Positions 22,937 to 35,607 of a DNA stretch of 64,000 bases are shown here, piece by piece. This stretch comes from Nyssa sinensis (lineage: Eukaryota; Streptophyta; Magnoliopsida; Cornales; Nyssaceae). Made by a program: the position numbers and the translations under genes. Each line of letters starts with the position of its first letter. Within the stretch, counting starts at the first letter, position 1. Location: assembly GCA_008638375.1 (NCBI GenBank), contig CM018038.1, positions 17,000,985 to 17,064,984 on the forward strand, read 5' to 3'. The notes beneath the pieces were generated by a model that saw only the letters and a program-made list of their open reading frames with translations, searched no databases and was not told where the DNA came from.

Positions 22937-25900
22937 TATACCAGCTCCCTACTTTTAAGGCTGGTATGGTACCAATCTTTCAAATATTCTTGGAATTGCC
23001 AAAAGTAAATTGGGTCATCACATAAACTTCTTCCAACATCCCATTTCCACGTGTATATTTCTCCCAAAATCTTCTACTACATCTCTTCACATGAGACACA
23101 ATCAGGCGCATCACGCGAGCACCACTTCTAAAAGGATGGATTACATTCCAATGAAAACCACACCCACATATAAATATACAAAAGAAGTGAGATACCTATC
23201 TACTACCTAGCATGAGAAGAATCTGCAGCTTGACAAGCCAATCAGAGTATAGTAGAGATTAAATGCAATCAGCATGCATGAATATGTCAAAATGCCATGA
23301 GAATTGCAAACTGGGGAAAGACATTGAAGGCCATCATTAATAATAAATCAAAAATGCAGACTGAAAATCAAAAAGGTAGTTGCAATGGCAAACCAGTAAA
23401 TACTAGAGGTGTATTAATAACAAGTTGAACTTTTCTATAATTTGGAGGTGTGCGTAACCCAAATCTCAAGATTTGTTCTCTGTCAAATTAGGGCTTTAAA
23501 CACCACCATGTCAATTTTAGGAGTGGCCAACAGCAAAGCAACTAAGATTTCTCAATGCCATGCAGATCATAAAGCCAACTCCTTTGAATGATTCTGTAAG
23601 AGATTTTACTAACTGGGGGAAATCCCAATTTCTGAAAGCAAGAAGCTTTTAGCCATGACATAAAAGGAACAAATGATACCTTAGGGCTTTGCAATGTAAC
23701 CAGCAGATTGCAAACCTTCATTGGGAGCTAATTAGTTGTGCTACACTAATTTATTTTCTGAATACTTCCTCATTATGTGATTAATAAAAAACTGCATGTA
23801 ACCATAACAAATAGAACTATTTTTTTATTTACAACTTAAAAAATTAAATATTTTGGAAGATTGAAATAATACTCTCCATTGGACATTAGGCCTTTTTTAA
23901 ATCTTATGCTGGACAATAATAAGGATATTTCCATTAAAATGTTAAAAATATGCTTGAAAATATGTGTATTCAGTTTTATTTTTGCATAGGAAAATGAGAA
24001 GCTTTATGGAATAACAATAGTAAGAGCAAGTTAATGCTTTAAATTTTTCTATCTCCTGTCTTCATTAATTCTTAGGGGGGCAACTGTACATTGCAATTCA
24101 AAAGATCCAAAGTTCAAACCTTTCCAATTGATAAGCACATCTAAGGCATAAAACAAAGTCAGTTCTCATTTTCCTAATTTCAGGCTAGGACTGCAACTTG
24201 GTTTAAAGCGACTAAAAAAAAGCAGTCTTAACCTTTCTACACACTTCAGCAGCCAGTCTTGTCATAATGAAAGTCAACATAAGGTCAGATTAATACCTTT
24301 TATTAGTTCTGGTTGATTCCTTAAGAACAAGATTGGTACCTCCCACAAACCCAAACAACCTGACAACCAACAAAGCATGCATTCAAATGTAAAATTAAGC
24401 ACATACAAATATGCTCCAAAGAAGAAACAAATGTTGGTTAACAAATAGGAGCCTCCACTTCAAAAGCCCCCGGAAAAGATCAAGGGCTACCAAAATATAC
24501 CACAATCATTGGTGTTTTAACCATTGAATGGTCTAGGAACTTAAAAAATGTAGTTGGGATAAATAAAAACTCAATACTAACAATATAATGGTTAAAACAA
24601 CTTGTCTTGTATAAGGTCGAGCTCACATTAACGTTGCCTCACTAGTACAATGATAAAGTATACATTGCTCGTATATTCAACCAATCTAATTTTGTTGAAT
24701 GGTCCCACTAGGAATATAAAGATAAAGTAAGTATAAATTGCTTTTATATTCAACAGTTAAATCAAAATAGCTAATTTTGTTGAATGGTCCAGAGACTCAA
24801 GACAACTAGCAAAGCAGTAAACGATTACAATTAACACTACTACAGACAAATTGCACTGAGAAATACTGGTTAAACATGTATTTGACTAATAAGTTCCTAT
24901 TGATAAAGGTGTCCTTCAATCCTCAAGTTGTTGGGACCAAGAGAAAAATGCTTCTCTTATTATCCCCTCTCATTAAACTGAGTTAAATAATGCACTCCAA
25001 TGGCTCCTAGCTATTTACCATAATAACACAATATCATGACTTGGCCTTGGGATTAAAATTTAGGCCACCACAGAGCACAACCATAATGATTAATGCTCTG
25101 CCTTGTTCTTGTGCTAGTCGACTATTGACTCGTGCACACAAGTATGAATAGGTACTTTGGTGGAACTCTAAACCTTATAGATATATCAAACGGCTCTGAG
25201 TTCTACTCAACAGCATACCACCAATCCCAATATTAGTGACAATTTCCTAACAGATTGTCAATGACATCTCATTGCAGACCTAGCAGGACTGCAGACTCAA
25301 CTAACAAGGGAGTAACCCTTTCTCCAATTAAAATCAGTAAAGATTATAAAACCGATATCCACAATAACCCTTGTACGTAGATCCTCAATGATAAATGTCT
25401 CTAACTACAACTGTTAGATGAGAAAAGACTCCAAAGAAACACCTGGGAGATGACCTGCTCATCCTATCATCAGTCAATATCCTAATAAGGCCCCGTCAAC
25501 AGAGCAATTTTGAAAGAGGTTAGTTCTTGCGGATGAGTTATTCATGCTATGATCTATAGAATACCCATGTACAAACAAACACATACATGTATATTTATAA
25601 TTTTATAGTCTAAATTTAAGAGGAAACAAAATTATTTTGTGGCTGCTCATATTCTATGGGTGTAAATGTGTCTGTCATGCCATGGTAATACCATTCAGAA
25701 CGAGGAATTTTTTATAATCATCGCAGCACGTCCTCTTTTAATTTCATCGTATATCTAATACATATGCGTGTGTTTAACAGTTGACATATATGAATGTCTA
25801 TGCAGAGACCAAAAATGAGTGACCCAGAGGATATCGGAAATTGAACTCTATGAGACACGATTTAACCATCTAAAACCAATAAATCGTGAAAACAATAGAG

Positions 25901-26190
25901 ATAATGAGAAATACTATGAAAGGAGCGATCCAATTAGTTACCCAATAAACTTTGAAATAACCAGTTTGGTCTTCATAAAAAGTGAAAAGCATATGAATGC
26001 GTAAAGCGTTAGAATTGCTTCAATGTGATGTGAAGTAACGATACCTCATTCCAATTGAAGATTGTGCATTCAAAGATAAAATGGGAAAAAATCAAATGGG
26101 CCGGAACCAAATGAAATTGATCAAAAATGGTCGAAGGGAGCAAGAGACTGGACATTTAAGCAACATAAGAAGACGATAAAGGACAAACCA
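22937..26190. other. Non-coding stretch, possibly intron of a - strand unit
   Basis: No exon could be supported on either strand. It contains partly repeated AT-rich segments near 24650-24790 (ATAAAGTA...ATTGCT..TATATTCAAC and TTTTGTTGAATGGTCC each twice). If the promoter at 26.3 kb drives a gene to the left, much of this would be intron. Confidence 0.35.
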
Positions 26191-26195
26191 AAAAC

Positions 26196-26345
26196 CTGAG
26201 AAAAGGACAGAAAAAGAGAGTGAAATCGCAAAATCTTCTTGATGGGCGGCGGCGTTGAGCTAGTTTGGGTTTGAGAGAATCAGCAGCAGCAGGTTATATA
26301 GAGGAGATGGAGTATCTCCGTAACCCTAACCCTAGCTGCACATTA
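26196..26345 (-). promoter_or_regulatory. Promoter, 5' UTR exon and first donor of an unidentified - strand gene
   Basis: On - the order is: telo-box-like GCTAGGGTTAGGGTTACG (+ coordinates about 26318-26335), TATA box CTCTATATAACC (about 26292-26303), a CT- and GCC-rich leader, and a donor CTCAG|GTTTTTGG at 26196. Telo boxes near TATA are typical of plant housekeeping and translation-gene promoters. No ATG-initiated coding exon follows in the leader, so a leader intron is inferred. Downstream coding sequence not identified. Confidence 0.45.
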
Positions 26346-26859
26346 CCTGGGAACTTATTTTTTAATGAAAAAATTATACACAAGGCTAGGGTGGTCGTGC
26401 GTGTGCGTGTGCGTGTGCGTGCTCGGAGATACATATATTTAAAAAATAATATGAATTTGAACTCCATTCGATCAATTAATTGTGTTAACATTTTTGAATA
26501 ACATGTGTGCGACATGGTACACAGTCGCACTAAAATATTTCAAAAAAAAATGTTTGTTAATTTAGGTTTTTTATTATAAAATTATTTTATTAAAATAATT
26601 AATATATTTAGTTTAATAATATTATTTTGAAAAGGAGATGGAAAGAGATAAATAAGAATAATATGAGTTATTTAAGTTTAATACTATTTTAAATATTTAA
26701 ATTGATTACAAAACTATTATAATTAATTAATATAGTATAATTTATTGAATTATTAATTCTTTTATTAGTAATTATCTTGTAATCTATATGAATTGATTAA
26801 ATTTATTATTAAAATGATAAAAATGAATTCAACTATAAAATTTATTTTCTCTTTAATTT
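26346..26859. other. AT-rich upstream region
   Basis: A GTGTGCGTGTGCGTG-type short repeat at about 26396-26420, then A/T-rich DNA without exons. Confidence 0.4.
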
Positions 26860-26862
26860 TTA

Positions 26863-28473
26863 GGCTATGTTTGTTTGACTGGATAAGATTGTAGGATAGG
26901 ATAAAATAAGTGATATCCTAAGTGTGATATACTTAGAGAAAAAAATGATATTTGATATAGCAAACCATTTTATAGAGGTTTTAAATGATTTGTAATTCAA
27001 TAAGGTTTTATAGATAAAGAATAAAAAGTGAAAAGGGTAAAGTCACTTGTAAGTGTACTAACACAGGATGTCCTTAGAAGGATCATGCATCACCACTTGG
27101 GCTGGGTAATTATCATAAATTCACTCAGATTTTTTGTGATTTATTTGCGACTCAAGATGATTAGAAAATTGAAAAAAAAATTGACTCGCTTTTGTTTTTG
27201 GACTCATTTTTTTTCTTATGTTATAACCTATTTATATAAGGGTATTATCTTTTAAGGTTTTGGGAAAGAAGAGGAGAGTTGTCATTGGAGAATAAGGAGT
27301 TTTGGATTTTGCGAGTTTTTATTCTTGTAATTTATTTGATACATAGTAAATTGATCATCACTGTCTATATACATAGGCATCTTACTGAATCACATAAATC
27401 TTGTGTCTTTTCTGTTTGTTTTTTCTTTTCGCTTATTTGAGATCAATTTATTATTTATTTAATTATTTTTGTACAACATCATCCCAGTCAAATAACGTCA
27501 CAAATAAAGTCAAAAGTTATAATGGTGATCACATTTGTCCAAAAGAAAATAAAAACAAAGAAGTTACACCAAATTGGTGAATGAGGGTGATCATTCCAAG
27601 ACATATGATAAGATACTTAAGTGTGCAGAAATGCTTAGGAAGAGGAATCTGTGATAAAATTCATGTTACTCAAAATCATTGTTGAATTTGATTCTCGAAG
27701 AACTCCATATTTATGCCTTCTATTGTAGACTTCCAAAATGAAAACACTACTGTATAAATATTTGGACAATTACATAAAATAGGATTAATTATAATTATAT
27801 TGTATCAGTGTGAGATAAAAATAATAATGGTATTATTTTTATCACATTCTCAATGGGATAAGAAATAAAATAAAAATTTTCAATCATTCTCTTATGACAA
27901 TAAAAAAAAAAAAAAAATTGAGGAGAATACTTCCACCAATTATTATTGACGTTACCTTTACAAATTCCCATAACATATTATTATTCATGTTGATGACACT
28001 TTTAAACTATTAAATAGATTTCAAATATACTGACTATTTTTTCTTCTTACATCTATTAGCAATCATTTTTATTAATATTTATACAGTATAAATTAATAAA
28101 TTTGTTAAACCCTCTCTTATTTGTTTATATCTCATGATTGTTCTTAACTTTTGTTTTTAAAATTTTTAAGCATATATTTTGAAAAAATATATTTTATGAA
28201 TTTAGTTTTTCTAAAATCTCATAAAAAATATTATTAAAAATAAAATTTTAATATCACATAAGATTTTATTTTTTTATTAATAATTATATCGATCTAAATA
28301 TAGAATTGAAATAAAGCATAACTGAAATAAAACAGTATATTCAAACTTTTTTATCCGGACATGTTCCAAACACTGGAATAAGATATTTAATGTCACATTA
28401 GATTTTATTTCCTATTAGATCCGAAAATATCCTATCCGATCCAATATTTTTATCCCATCGTCCAAACGATGCC
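26863..28473. mobile_element. PIF/Harbinger-like non-autonomous element, 1.6 kb, TTA target duplication
   Basis: Starts GGCTATGTTTGTTTGACTGG and its right end reverse-complemented reads GGCATCGTTTGGACGATGGG; both continue into GGATAA and GGATAGGATA blocks, about 45 bp of imperfect terminal inverted repeat. TTA flanks it at 26860-26862 and 28474-28476, the Harbinger target preference. The interior is AT-rich and without transposase. A block at 27028-27255 is open on + but resembles nothing known. Confidence 0.7.
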
Positions 28474-28834
28474 TTATTATTTTTATATTAATATTAATAC
28501 ATTTATATTAATGGTAAAAGTTAATAATTATATTACTTAATAATTAATTTTTTATAGTATTTCTATTAAATAAAGTAAAATACATATATAATGATATCAA
28601 TTTCGATTAACAGGTTAAACATACCAATTTTCTTTTCATGGATCATAAGATAAACACGTCAATTTTAGGTTAATAGAATTAATCCAAATATGACACAAAT
28701 AATAATCATGTTAATACCCTAATTCAATTTGAAACGTACTCAATTCGTGTTGTTTTTAAATCGTGGTGTTTAATATTGCCAACCTTCCATAAGAGACTGC
28801 GGCACCATATTTACATGAGAGGTAATAAGTTTGG

Positions 28835-28956
28835 GAAAGTTCCCAAAAGGTACCATGGACAAAAGTTATATGCAATGAAAGTTTCAAATTTATATGAAAG
28901 TTCCCAAAAGGTACCATGGACAAAAGTTATATGCAATGAAAGTTTCAAATTTATAC
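28835..28956. repeat. 61 bp perfect tandem duplication
   Basis: Units 28835-28895 and 28896-28956 both read GAAAGTTCCCAAAAGGTACC through TTTCAAATTTATA, essentially identical, so very recent. Confidence 0.95.
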
Positions 28957-29773
28957 TTTAACTAATTTAAGATGAAAATGACTAAAATATACCTACCACT
29001 TGTACGTCGCCTCGCCCTGCCATCCGAAGCATTAAGAACATCCCCATTTGTTGTCTCTTTTTCTAATTTATGCTCTCCCAATTTATGAGCCAATTTATTT
29101 CCCCCTCTTTCCTATGATACTTCCGTATTTCGATTCAATTCCTAAAAATATTAATTCCATTTCATGCTTTGTTTCAATCCATCCTTTTTACAAACCATAA
29201 TTTGTCCCTTTGCTCCACGGCCTCCCACCACGTCCACTTCTACCTTAACTACAACGAAGACACCACAACCACCATCGTGTGCGTGACAAAAGGCTAAAAA
29301 TTTCTCAAATCTCACACGCCAAGCTTCGACCAAAAATGCACCTATCACAAATAGACTGCAACTCGAACTAATAATGATAATTGTACCTGATCTCAATCGT
29401 TGTTGTCCAACAACAATGACAATTTAAATTCCTCCATCAAATTTCACAACCAGAATCATTGAATTGTCGGGTTGTTAATATTAATTTTAATTAAGAACAT
29501 ATACCATATATCGATTGAGATGAGAAAGCTACAAGGTCACCATCCTTATGAATAACATAAAATTAGAGAAAAACATTGGCAAAATCGTCACTAAAAAATA
29601 ATAAAACCTAATTATAATTTTTTATTATTTATGTCCTATCATATTTCATAATTACTTTTCATTATTTTTTAATGAAAACTCAAAATCGTTTCTCAATCAA
29701 TTGCTTATTCCCATCAAATATTTATCTTCATAAAAACTTTTACACAACTCAACCAACAAGACACTTACTAGTA
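28957..29773. other. Non-coding stretch
   Basis: AT-rich with no supported exon; an open frame on - at 29151-29396 has no recognisable domain. Confidence 0.4.
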
Positions 29774-29802
29774 CTAGTGGTAGTGCACGTGCGTTGCGCA
29801 TG
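29774..29802 (-). mobile_element. Helitron-like 3' terminus (hairpin + CTAG)
   Basis: Read on -, an imperfect 7 bp stem CATGCGC / GCACGTG with loop AAC (29802-29786) is followed eight bases later by CTAG and then T. Plant Helitrons end with a short GC-rich hairpin 8-12 nt before CTRR and insert between A and T. The sequence GTGCGTTGCGC resembles many plant Helitron 3' hairpins. It lies directly beyond the chitinase fragment, with the putative element extending to higher coordinates. The 5' TC end was not located. Confidence 0.45.
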
Positions 29803-29814
29803 AACAATTTAAAA

Positions 29815-30360
29815 TCACATCACTACATACGACATTTTAGTCTGGAGACCATCATAACCAATCGATGTTGTTCCAGCATAGCAATAGTTTGAAACAATAG
29901 TAGCATTGTAAATAGTTGTGGCATTGTTATGGGTTATGAACTCAGTAATCTGATGGTAACGCATTGATCCATCCGCCGAGCCAACCGGTCCATTAGCCGG
30001 GGCCAAAAGACCATGGTTATTAGCATTCACCAGACGCCAAGCATACCCATAAAATGGCATTCCAAAAACTAACTTGTTAGTGGACAAGCCAGCCTGAATC
30101 CAAGCTCTAATCCTATAGCTCTCACTCACTTGACTTGATGGGTCATATAGTGCAGCATGAGAATTGGTCACTATGGACCATGTTGGACCATAAAAGTCAT
30201 AAGCCATTAAATTGTTCTAGTCCAAGCTCCTTGCTCTTGCTTGAATTGGATAATTCACTCCGTTAACGTTTGGTGCATAATAAATTGTTGATTTTAATAT
30301 CAATGGTGTTGCTCCAGAGCTTCAGGACTCGGCAACCACCGCAACTCACCACTCGTCTCA
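29815..30360 (-). pseudogene. GH18 class V chitinase fragment with three in-frame stops
   Basis: C-terminal half of a plant class V (glycoside hydrolase 18) chitinase: MAYDFYGPTWS, AALYDPSS, WIQAGLSTNKLVFGMPFYGY, AWRLVNANNHGL, YCYAGTTSIGYD. Upstream in the same frame are EW-stop-VAVVAES-stop-SSGATPL, STIYYAP and RARSLD-stop-NNLMAYD. The stops are TGA at 30346-30348, TGA at 30322-30324 and TAG at 30217-30219. By comparison with the family they replace R, R and W codons. The catalytic DxDxE block would lie further upstream and is absent, and the C-terminus is cut after MSYVVM. Non-functional. Confidence 0.85.
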
Positions 30361-30706
30361 ACATATGAAAAGGAAGATAGATTGGTATGTATGTATGTAT
30401 GTGTGTACGTATAGTTGACATTGCTGGGGGGAAATGAGTGAGTGAGACAAAGAGAGAGAAGTATTATAATAAAAACAAATTAAAGCAATAGACCTTAGTA
30501 CTGAGTTTTAGGATAGAAGGATCTCAATACGTCATTTTCAATAACAGCAATTTGTTTGCCATGTTGTGATGTCATAATATGATTCAATAGAGTGGTCTGC
30601 AGTAAAAACATTGAAAGAAAAATTTGAGAAGGTACAACAATAACAGCAATAAAATTCAACAATAGAAATTGAAACCCGTTTGTTTTGAGAGCAAATTACG
30701 AATTAA

Positions 30707-31112
30707 AAAAAATCCATTTTTTTCAAAGTTCAATTATCTATAGATATATCTAGCAGAAAAAAGTCACGCTAAGCAGCTTCTAATATATAAATACATTTAA
30801 ATAGCGTACACACTTTTCAAATTTATTTTTTATCTTTTTTTTTTTTTGGTACTTAAAATGGATGTAAAGATAGACTACTCTACATATCCACCATGGAGCA
30901 TTGCCCCGTAGCACCACATAACCATCTGTGGAAGACCCCACCGCACCCCATTTGTTTTTATAACAAATAACGGATAAAAAATCCTTTTTTTTTTCAAAGT
31001 TCAATTATCTATAGATATATCTAGCTGAGAAAAGTCACTTTAAGCAACTTCTAATACACAAATACATGTAAATAGCATATACACACTTTTCACATTTACC
31101 TTTTATCTTTCA
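30707..31112. repeat. Direct repeat pair, about 135 bp each
   Basis: 30707-30840 and about 30974-31112 share CAAAGTTCAATTATCTATAG through ACACACTTTTCA with several differences. The 135 bp between them (AACCATCTGTGGAAGACCCC region) is unlike both. Could be a duplicated insertion site or remnant terminal repeats. Confidence 0.8.
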
Positions 31113-31609
31113 TATATGTATTTTTTCCCTTTAAAAGAATTCTCTTGAAATATTTTTCAGATTATTAGTTTTAGATACCTATGAACTCTTATAAAAACAT
31201 ATATGCTTGTGCATTTATGTATGTGTCTATGTGTGAAGTTTATTTCTTTTCTCCTTAAAAAAACAAAAAAATCTCCCTTCAAATATTTCATAGGGTCTTT
31301 TTTAATAAAGACCCTAAATTTTGATTATATAGTTAATATAATATATTCTGTTGTATACATTATAATCAATATTTAAACATGGAATTCAACAGTACAAGTA
31401 AATAACAAATGTCTCCAACATCTAATCATAATGTGCAATTCATATTTAGATTAGTTAAAAACTGAATTTCCTTTTACTAGCGGTACAAGAGACTCGTAAC
31501 AAAACCAATTCAACTCCCCTTTGTCATCACTTATACAATAGAAACATTCAAATCACAACAGAGAGGGCTGAAAGACAAGCCAATATTATGAAGTAAATTT
31601 ACACAAAAG

Positions 31610-31879
31610 TTATAATGGAGGGGTAAAAGAATTGTAACCATCAGGCATGTTAGGAACAGTCAAGCCGCCATCCCCAAGTGCACCAAACATATTCATCATG
31701 AAATCCAGCCCCAAATTGCTTTGTGTTCCTACAATTTGGAGAGCAATAATAGTGGAAACTCACATTGACTACGAAATATATATACATATATATATATATT
31801 GAATACCGACATAATTTAAAAACAATTTGCTTTTCATGTGGCTTTGGTACCAGTAGTCCCACCAGCCTGAGCCGGTTCC
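31610..31879 (-). pseudogene. DSK2/ubiquilin C-terminal exon fragment (two exons)
   Basis: Exons 31879-31851 and 31728-31610 splice in matching phase (acceptor TTGCAG, donor CTG|GTACC, acceptor TTGTAG) to EPAQAGGTTG + [18 protein letters not shown], then [12 protein letters not shown] and a stop. This matches the stretch just before the UBA domain of plant DSK2 ubiquitin receptors, which deliver ubiquitylated cargo to the proteasome. The UBA domain that should follow is replaced by a short foreign-looking tail, and no UBL or STI1 exon is present upstream. Reads as a captured or truncated fragment. Confidence 0.55.
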
Positions 31880-32126
31880 CTGCAACAGAGCAGCACGGGA
31901 TAAGTAACAAGGGCAACAACCAGTCAATAGAATGCAAAAAAACCATCTAAGGATTGATATCAATGAGAATTAAAAAAATACACAATTATATGAAGTCAAG
32001 GCCCAAACCTCGATTAAGAGTTCACCACCCAGCTATTAATTCAACCCATTCACATATAGATACATGTATTCAAAACACTACCTTATTTATATGATAATTT
32101 CAAATTTATTTGTCATTTTTTCTCAA

Positions 32127-32420
32127 GTATTTTGTTTCTAATGCCTTGGGTTCAGTGATGTCTATGAGCCTTAGCAACACCATCACACCAGTAAACTATA
32201 GCATTTTGATAGAGAATTGATTTTTTAGAAGCCATTGCTGGATGCAGAATACATATTAGTATATTATCTATCCATGGCATTACTTTATATTTTTTCAAGT
32301 ATTGTGTTTCTAAAGCCTTTGCTTGGGTGATGTGCAACTGCATTAGAAACAACATCATACCAGTAAAATACAACTTTTTAACAAATAATTAATAATTAAT
32401 TTTTTTAGAAGTCATGACTG
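32127..32420. repeat. Diverged direct repeat pair, about 115 bp
   Basis: 32127-32240 and 32300-32420 share AGTATTxTGTTTCTAAxGCCTT, TCATACCAGTAAA and TTTTTTAGAAGxCAT blocks in order, so an old local duplication. No coding potential. Confidence 0.6.
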
Positions 32421-32779
32421 GAAAAAAGACAATAGCAGTGAAAAAACAAACCTCATTCATGTTGAGACAATGACACCAGAGATGTAAATTGAAAACAAAA
32501 AAAAAAAAACATGTTCATGGTGTGCAATGCTGCCAAAATGTTGTGCTATCCATGTTAACACATAAATAGCATATATTGATCTAATTACATGAGTAGCATG
32601 TGGACAATATCTTAGAGGAGAAAAGGAACAACTTATTCTACAATACAAGGATAGGGAGAAACAATTGGAAGATAAAAAAACAAATGTTTATAAAACTATT
32701 AGAGTTATTAATTCTATAGAGTATAAAGCCAGATTTTAATATATTGAATGTCTATAAATATCCAATATAATTATTGCAG

Positions 32780-32852
32780 ATTCAAGCGTCATTTGTTCAT
32801 GCTGAAATTAAACTTGCAGAAGCTAAGAAGCAGTATGATATGATGCTAGAAA
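32780..32852 (+). other. Exon-like block of unknown family
   Basis: A 73 bp block between a good acceptor (TTATTGCAG) and a donor (GAAA|GTAAAC) with frame IQASFVHAEIKLAEAKKQYD then MMLE, strongly helical and charged. Not recognised. On the opposite strand to its neighbours; could be another captured exon. No adjoining exons found. Confidence 0.3.
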
Positions 32853-33553
32853 GTAAACCATTAGAATATAATATCTTCACTATTTGTTTCGTTAGGGAGT
32901 AGCAAGAATGGTATCAGACGAAGTGATATACATTTTTCCCTCTTTTTTTGGTGCAGCGATAATAGACTTGTCGTGGCACAAAAAATGTGAAAACAGTGCA
33001 TGCACTAACTTCCTTGTTTAAAGCACGTAGAAGAACCAACAGGACTTTGGTTTGGAATAAATTGAGGGGAACAGGTTGTGGTTGGAATGATGATTGAATT
33101 AGATAAGATTTTACTACATCAGGTTCATACGATAGTGGGGCATCAATTAACTAAATGAAAATAGAGAAATTACCTTACATTTTTCAAAGAATTTGAATAG
33201 CAATGATGATGGATGATGATTTATAATGAAAATTTCAAAAAGGAAAACAAAATATACACATAAACAAAATGTGGTCCACACAAAAAAAAAAAGATAACAA
33301 AGTCGATCTTTTTTAGTCTATAAATAATCTCATCTACTTGGAAAAAAAAGCCAAATGTCTCAGAACAGAAAACAAACATCAAAACAACAATAATTATAGA
33401 TTCATTTTAAATGCAACATTAAACAAAATAATTAACTTAATTTTATGTGGTTTTCTTCTAACATGTTTACATTCACAAATTAAGAAATTCAATAATTCCC
33501 AATGAAAAGAAATGTGTCCGGTATCCTGTTGCCAAAACCACTGTAATGGGTAC

Positions 33554-33875
33554 CTCTTTGCATGATGGAGGTGCACGCTTCCCCTTTATCATCCGAGATC
33601 TCCTAAAATATCCAACCTGCATCGTTTATAGATGTAGCTATCAGAATTTCAACGAATAAAAAATAATTCTCTTGCATTCTCACCCTTGGAGACTGAATTA
33701 GGACCAAACCTTTATCTGCAGCTTTATCAAGCAACGTTTGAATGCCACCCAAAGAAGGTACTGGTTTGGCGAGAGCTAAAGCAGGTGCCTCGACAGTCGT
33801 ATTCTCACCGACGGGAACAGGAATTGAGGGGGGTGGAGGTTTATTCTTCCCAATCAAGTCCCTTGTCACATACAA
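33554..33875 (-). pseudogene. BADC/BCCP-like (biotin/lipoyl attachment domain-containing) exon fragment
   Basis: Two consecutive - strand exons. The first ends at 33684 and encodes PPPPSIPVPVGENTTVEAP, ALAKPVPSLGGIQ and LLDKAADKGLVLIQSPR. The second, 33616-33554, continues in phase with VGYFRRSRMIKGKRAPPSCK-E and has a GT donor. This matches the N-terminal edge of the biotinyl-like domain of chloroplast BADC / BCCP-like proteins, which modulate heteromeric acetyl-CoA carboxylase. The rest of the domain (the expected KEGQ...EQLGGE part) and the transit peptide were not found. Likely a gene fragment, not a working gene. Confidence 0.6.
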
Positions 33876-33889
33876 CCAAAATCAATTGA

Positions 33890-35607
33890 GCTACTGAGCT
33901 AAGAATAAGAAAAAGAATGGGGAACATGATGGCTAGTTGAGGGAGGGGAGAAGGAGAGAGAAACACGAATAGAAAAGAAAAAGATTCAAAAAAAAAAAGC
34001 TGGAACATCTTAATCTACTAATTTATTTAGAATCAAAATTCTGTACAAATGAAAAAAAAAATTATTTCATAAGAAAATGTATAAAAGAATTTACAACCTC
34101 TCACTTTCAATTCAAACTCTACAATCGAAGTTGTATCACATATTTCGGTGAGAAGAGATTCCACCTGAAAATGAGATTTAGGTGAAAATAACCTTTTCAA
34201 ACTTCTAAACAAGGTATATCAGGGCATGCATGTAAAGTTATTGATGGGTATGAGAAAATTCATGTAGCAACCATTTATGCTAGTTGTAAACAGAAGTTAG
34301 GAGGCCTACCTTGCATGAGACAGAGAAGTACTCTCAACAAATTTCAACTTTGGCTTTAGAATAACTTGTTGCAGTAAAGCTTTCACCATTGAGAATAAAG
34401 CTCCCAAAAATTGGTAAAAAAAAAAAAAAAACTAATGAACCACCCAAGGATGATGACAAAATTATGTAAGAGTTTAGGGAATAAAGTGGAAAATGTTAAT
34501 CGATGAGTAGGAATTTCTTTTCTTTCTTTTTTTTTCATTTTCTTTATTACACAAGGGGAGTTACATCTTTATACCCACAAGACACCTCGTGAAATGAAGA
34601 AATGCAAGATACTTATCCCCAAAAAAAAAGTAATGAATAAAAAATGCATGCTTGAAATTTTTTTTACCTGGCAATATCGCCCTGTTGAGCATGTTTCAAC
34701 TAATGCTGAATCCATTAACTCCAAACCTCTTCATCTTTTCAGAAATCCCATGGCTAAAAATGTTTCATTCATGAACAGCGTTATTCAAAGTCATTTCTTA
34801 AAACTAGACAGATTTGGAATTGGAAACAAAATGCATACAAAGCTGTGTGGAGGCTTCAACATTGGTTAAGGGTTTCACGTCTCCCAGCTTCTTGGTCATA
34901 GCTTATACATGCACTAAAGTGTTGCTGCATATAGAATTGTAATAATTAGATTTAAGAAAAGCATATACAAAATAAATTTCTACTAAGTAAATAATATGAA
35001 CAATAACAGTTTGTAGAATTGTGACCTGTGTAGAAAGGGCAATTGCTTCCATCTAAAGTGTCTACGGCTTCTTCTATAGCTCATTCGGATAATGTACATT
35101 TCACTCGAAAACAATAGACTTTGATATGTGCCATTGATTTAACTTTGCTTTTTAGAGGCAGTAGACGTGTAAGTCCTCAATTGTTTTGGAAAGAGTCACT
35201 ATTGACTTTTGTTGCAAAGTAACATGGTGAGTGACATACAGTTTGGCGTGAAAAGTAGAGAGAAAACATTGAAGAAATTCTAAGTGATACAAAGAGCTAC
35301 TGTAAATAAATAAACAATGAATAAATAAATAAATAACAAATGATTGAAAATATTGAAGAAGGTCATGATAAATCTAAAATCAAACGAGTGGTAAATATAA
35401 ATAAAAAAGATCATGATAGATGAATCTAAAAGCATCTAACTATAGTAAATTAAATCTAAAAGTCCATGTCGCTATTGTTGAAAACACTGGAGAACCCCCC
35501 CACCCCAAAGGAAAAAAGAGTGTTTTTTTAGTTGCATTACATCTCATATAATTGAAGGTGGAATTTTGAAGCAATAAAGGTGTGGATAGATTTAGGCATT
35601 CTCAACC
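33890..35607. other. Non-coding region between fragments
   Basis: No gene supported. On - at about 34676-34770 one frame reads RGLELMDSALVETC before a donor-like GTAAAA, which faintly resembles a receptor-kinase C-lobe; too short to call. Confidence 0.35.

Noticed and set aside
26265..26530. Overlapping 78-codon frames on both strands
   Set aside because: Produced by the GTGCGT repeat and telo-box region; arginine/valine repeats have no family match.
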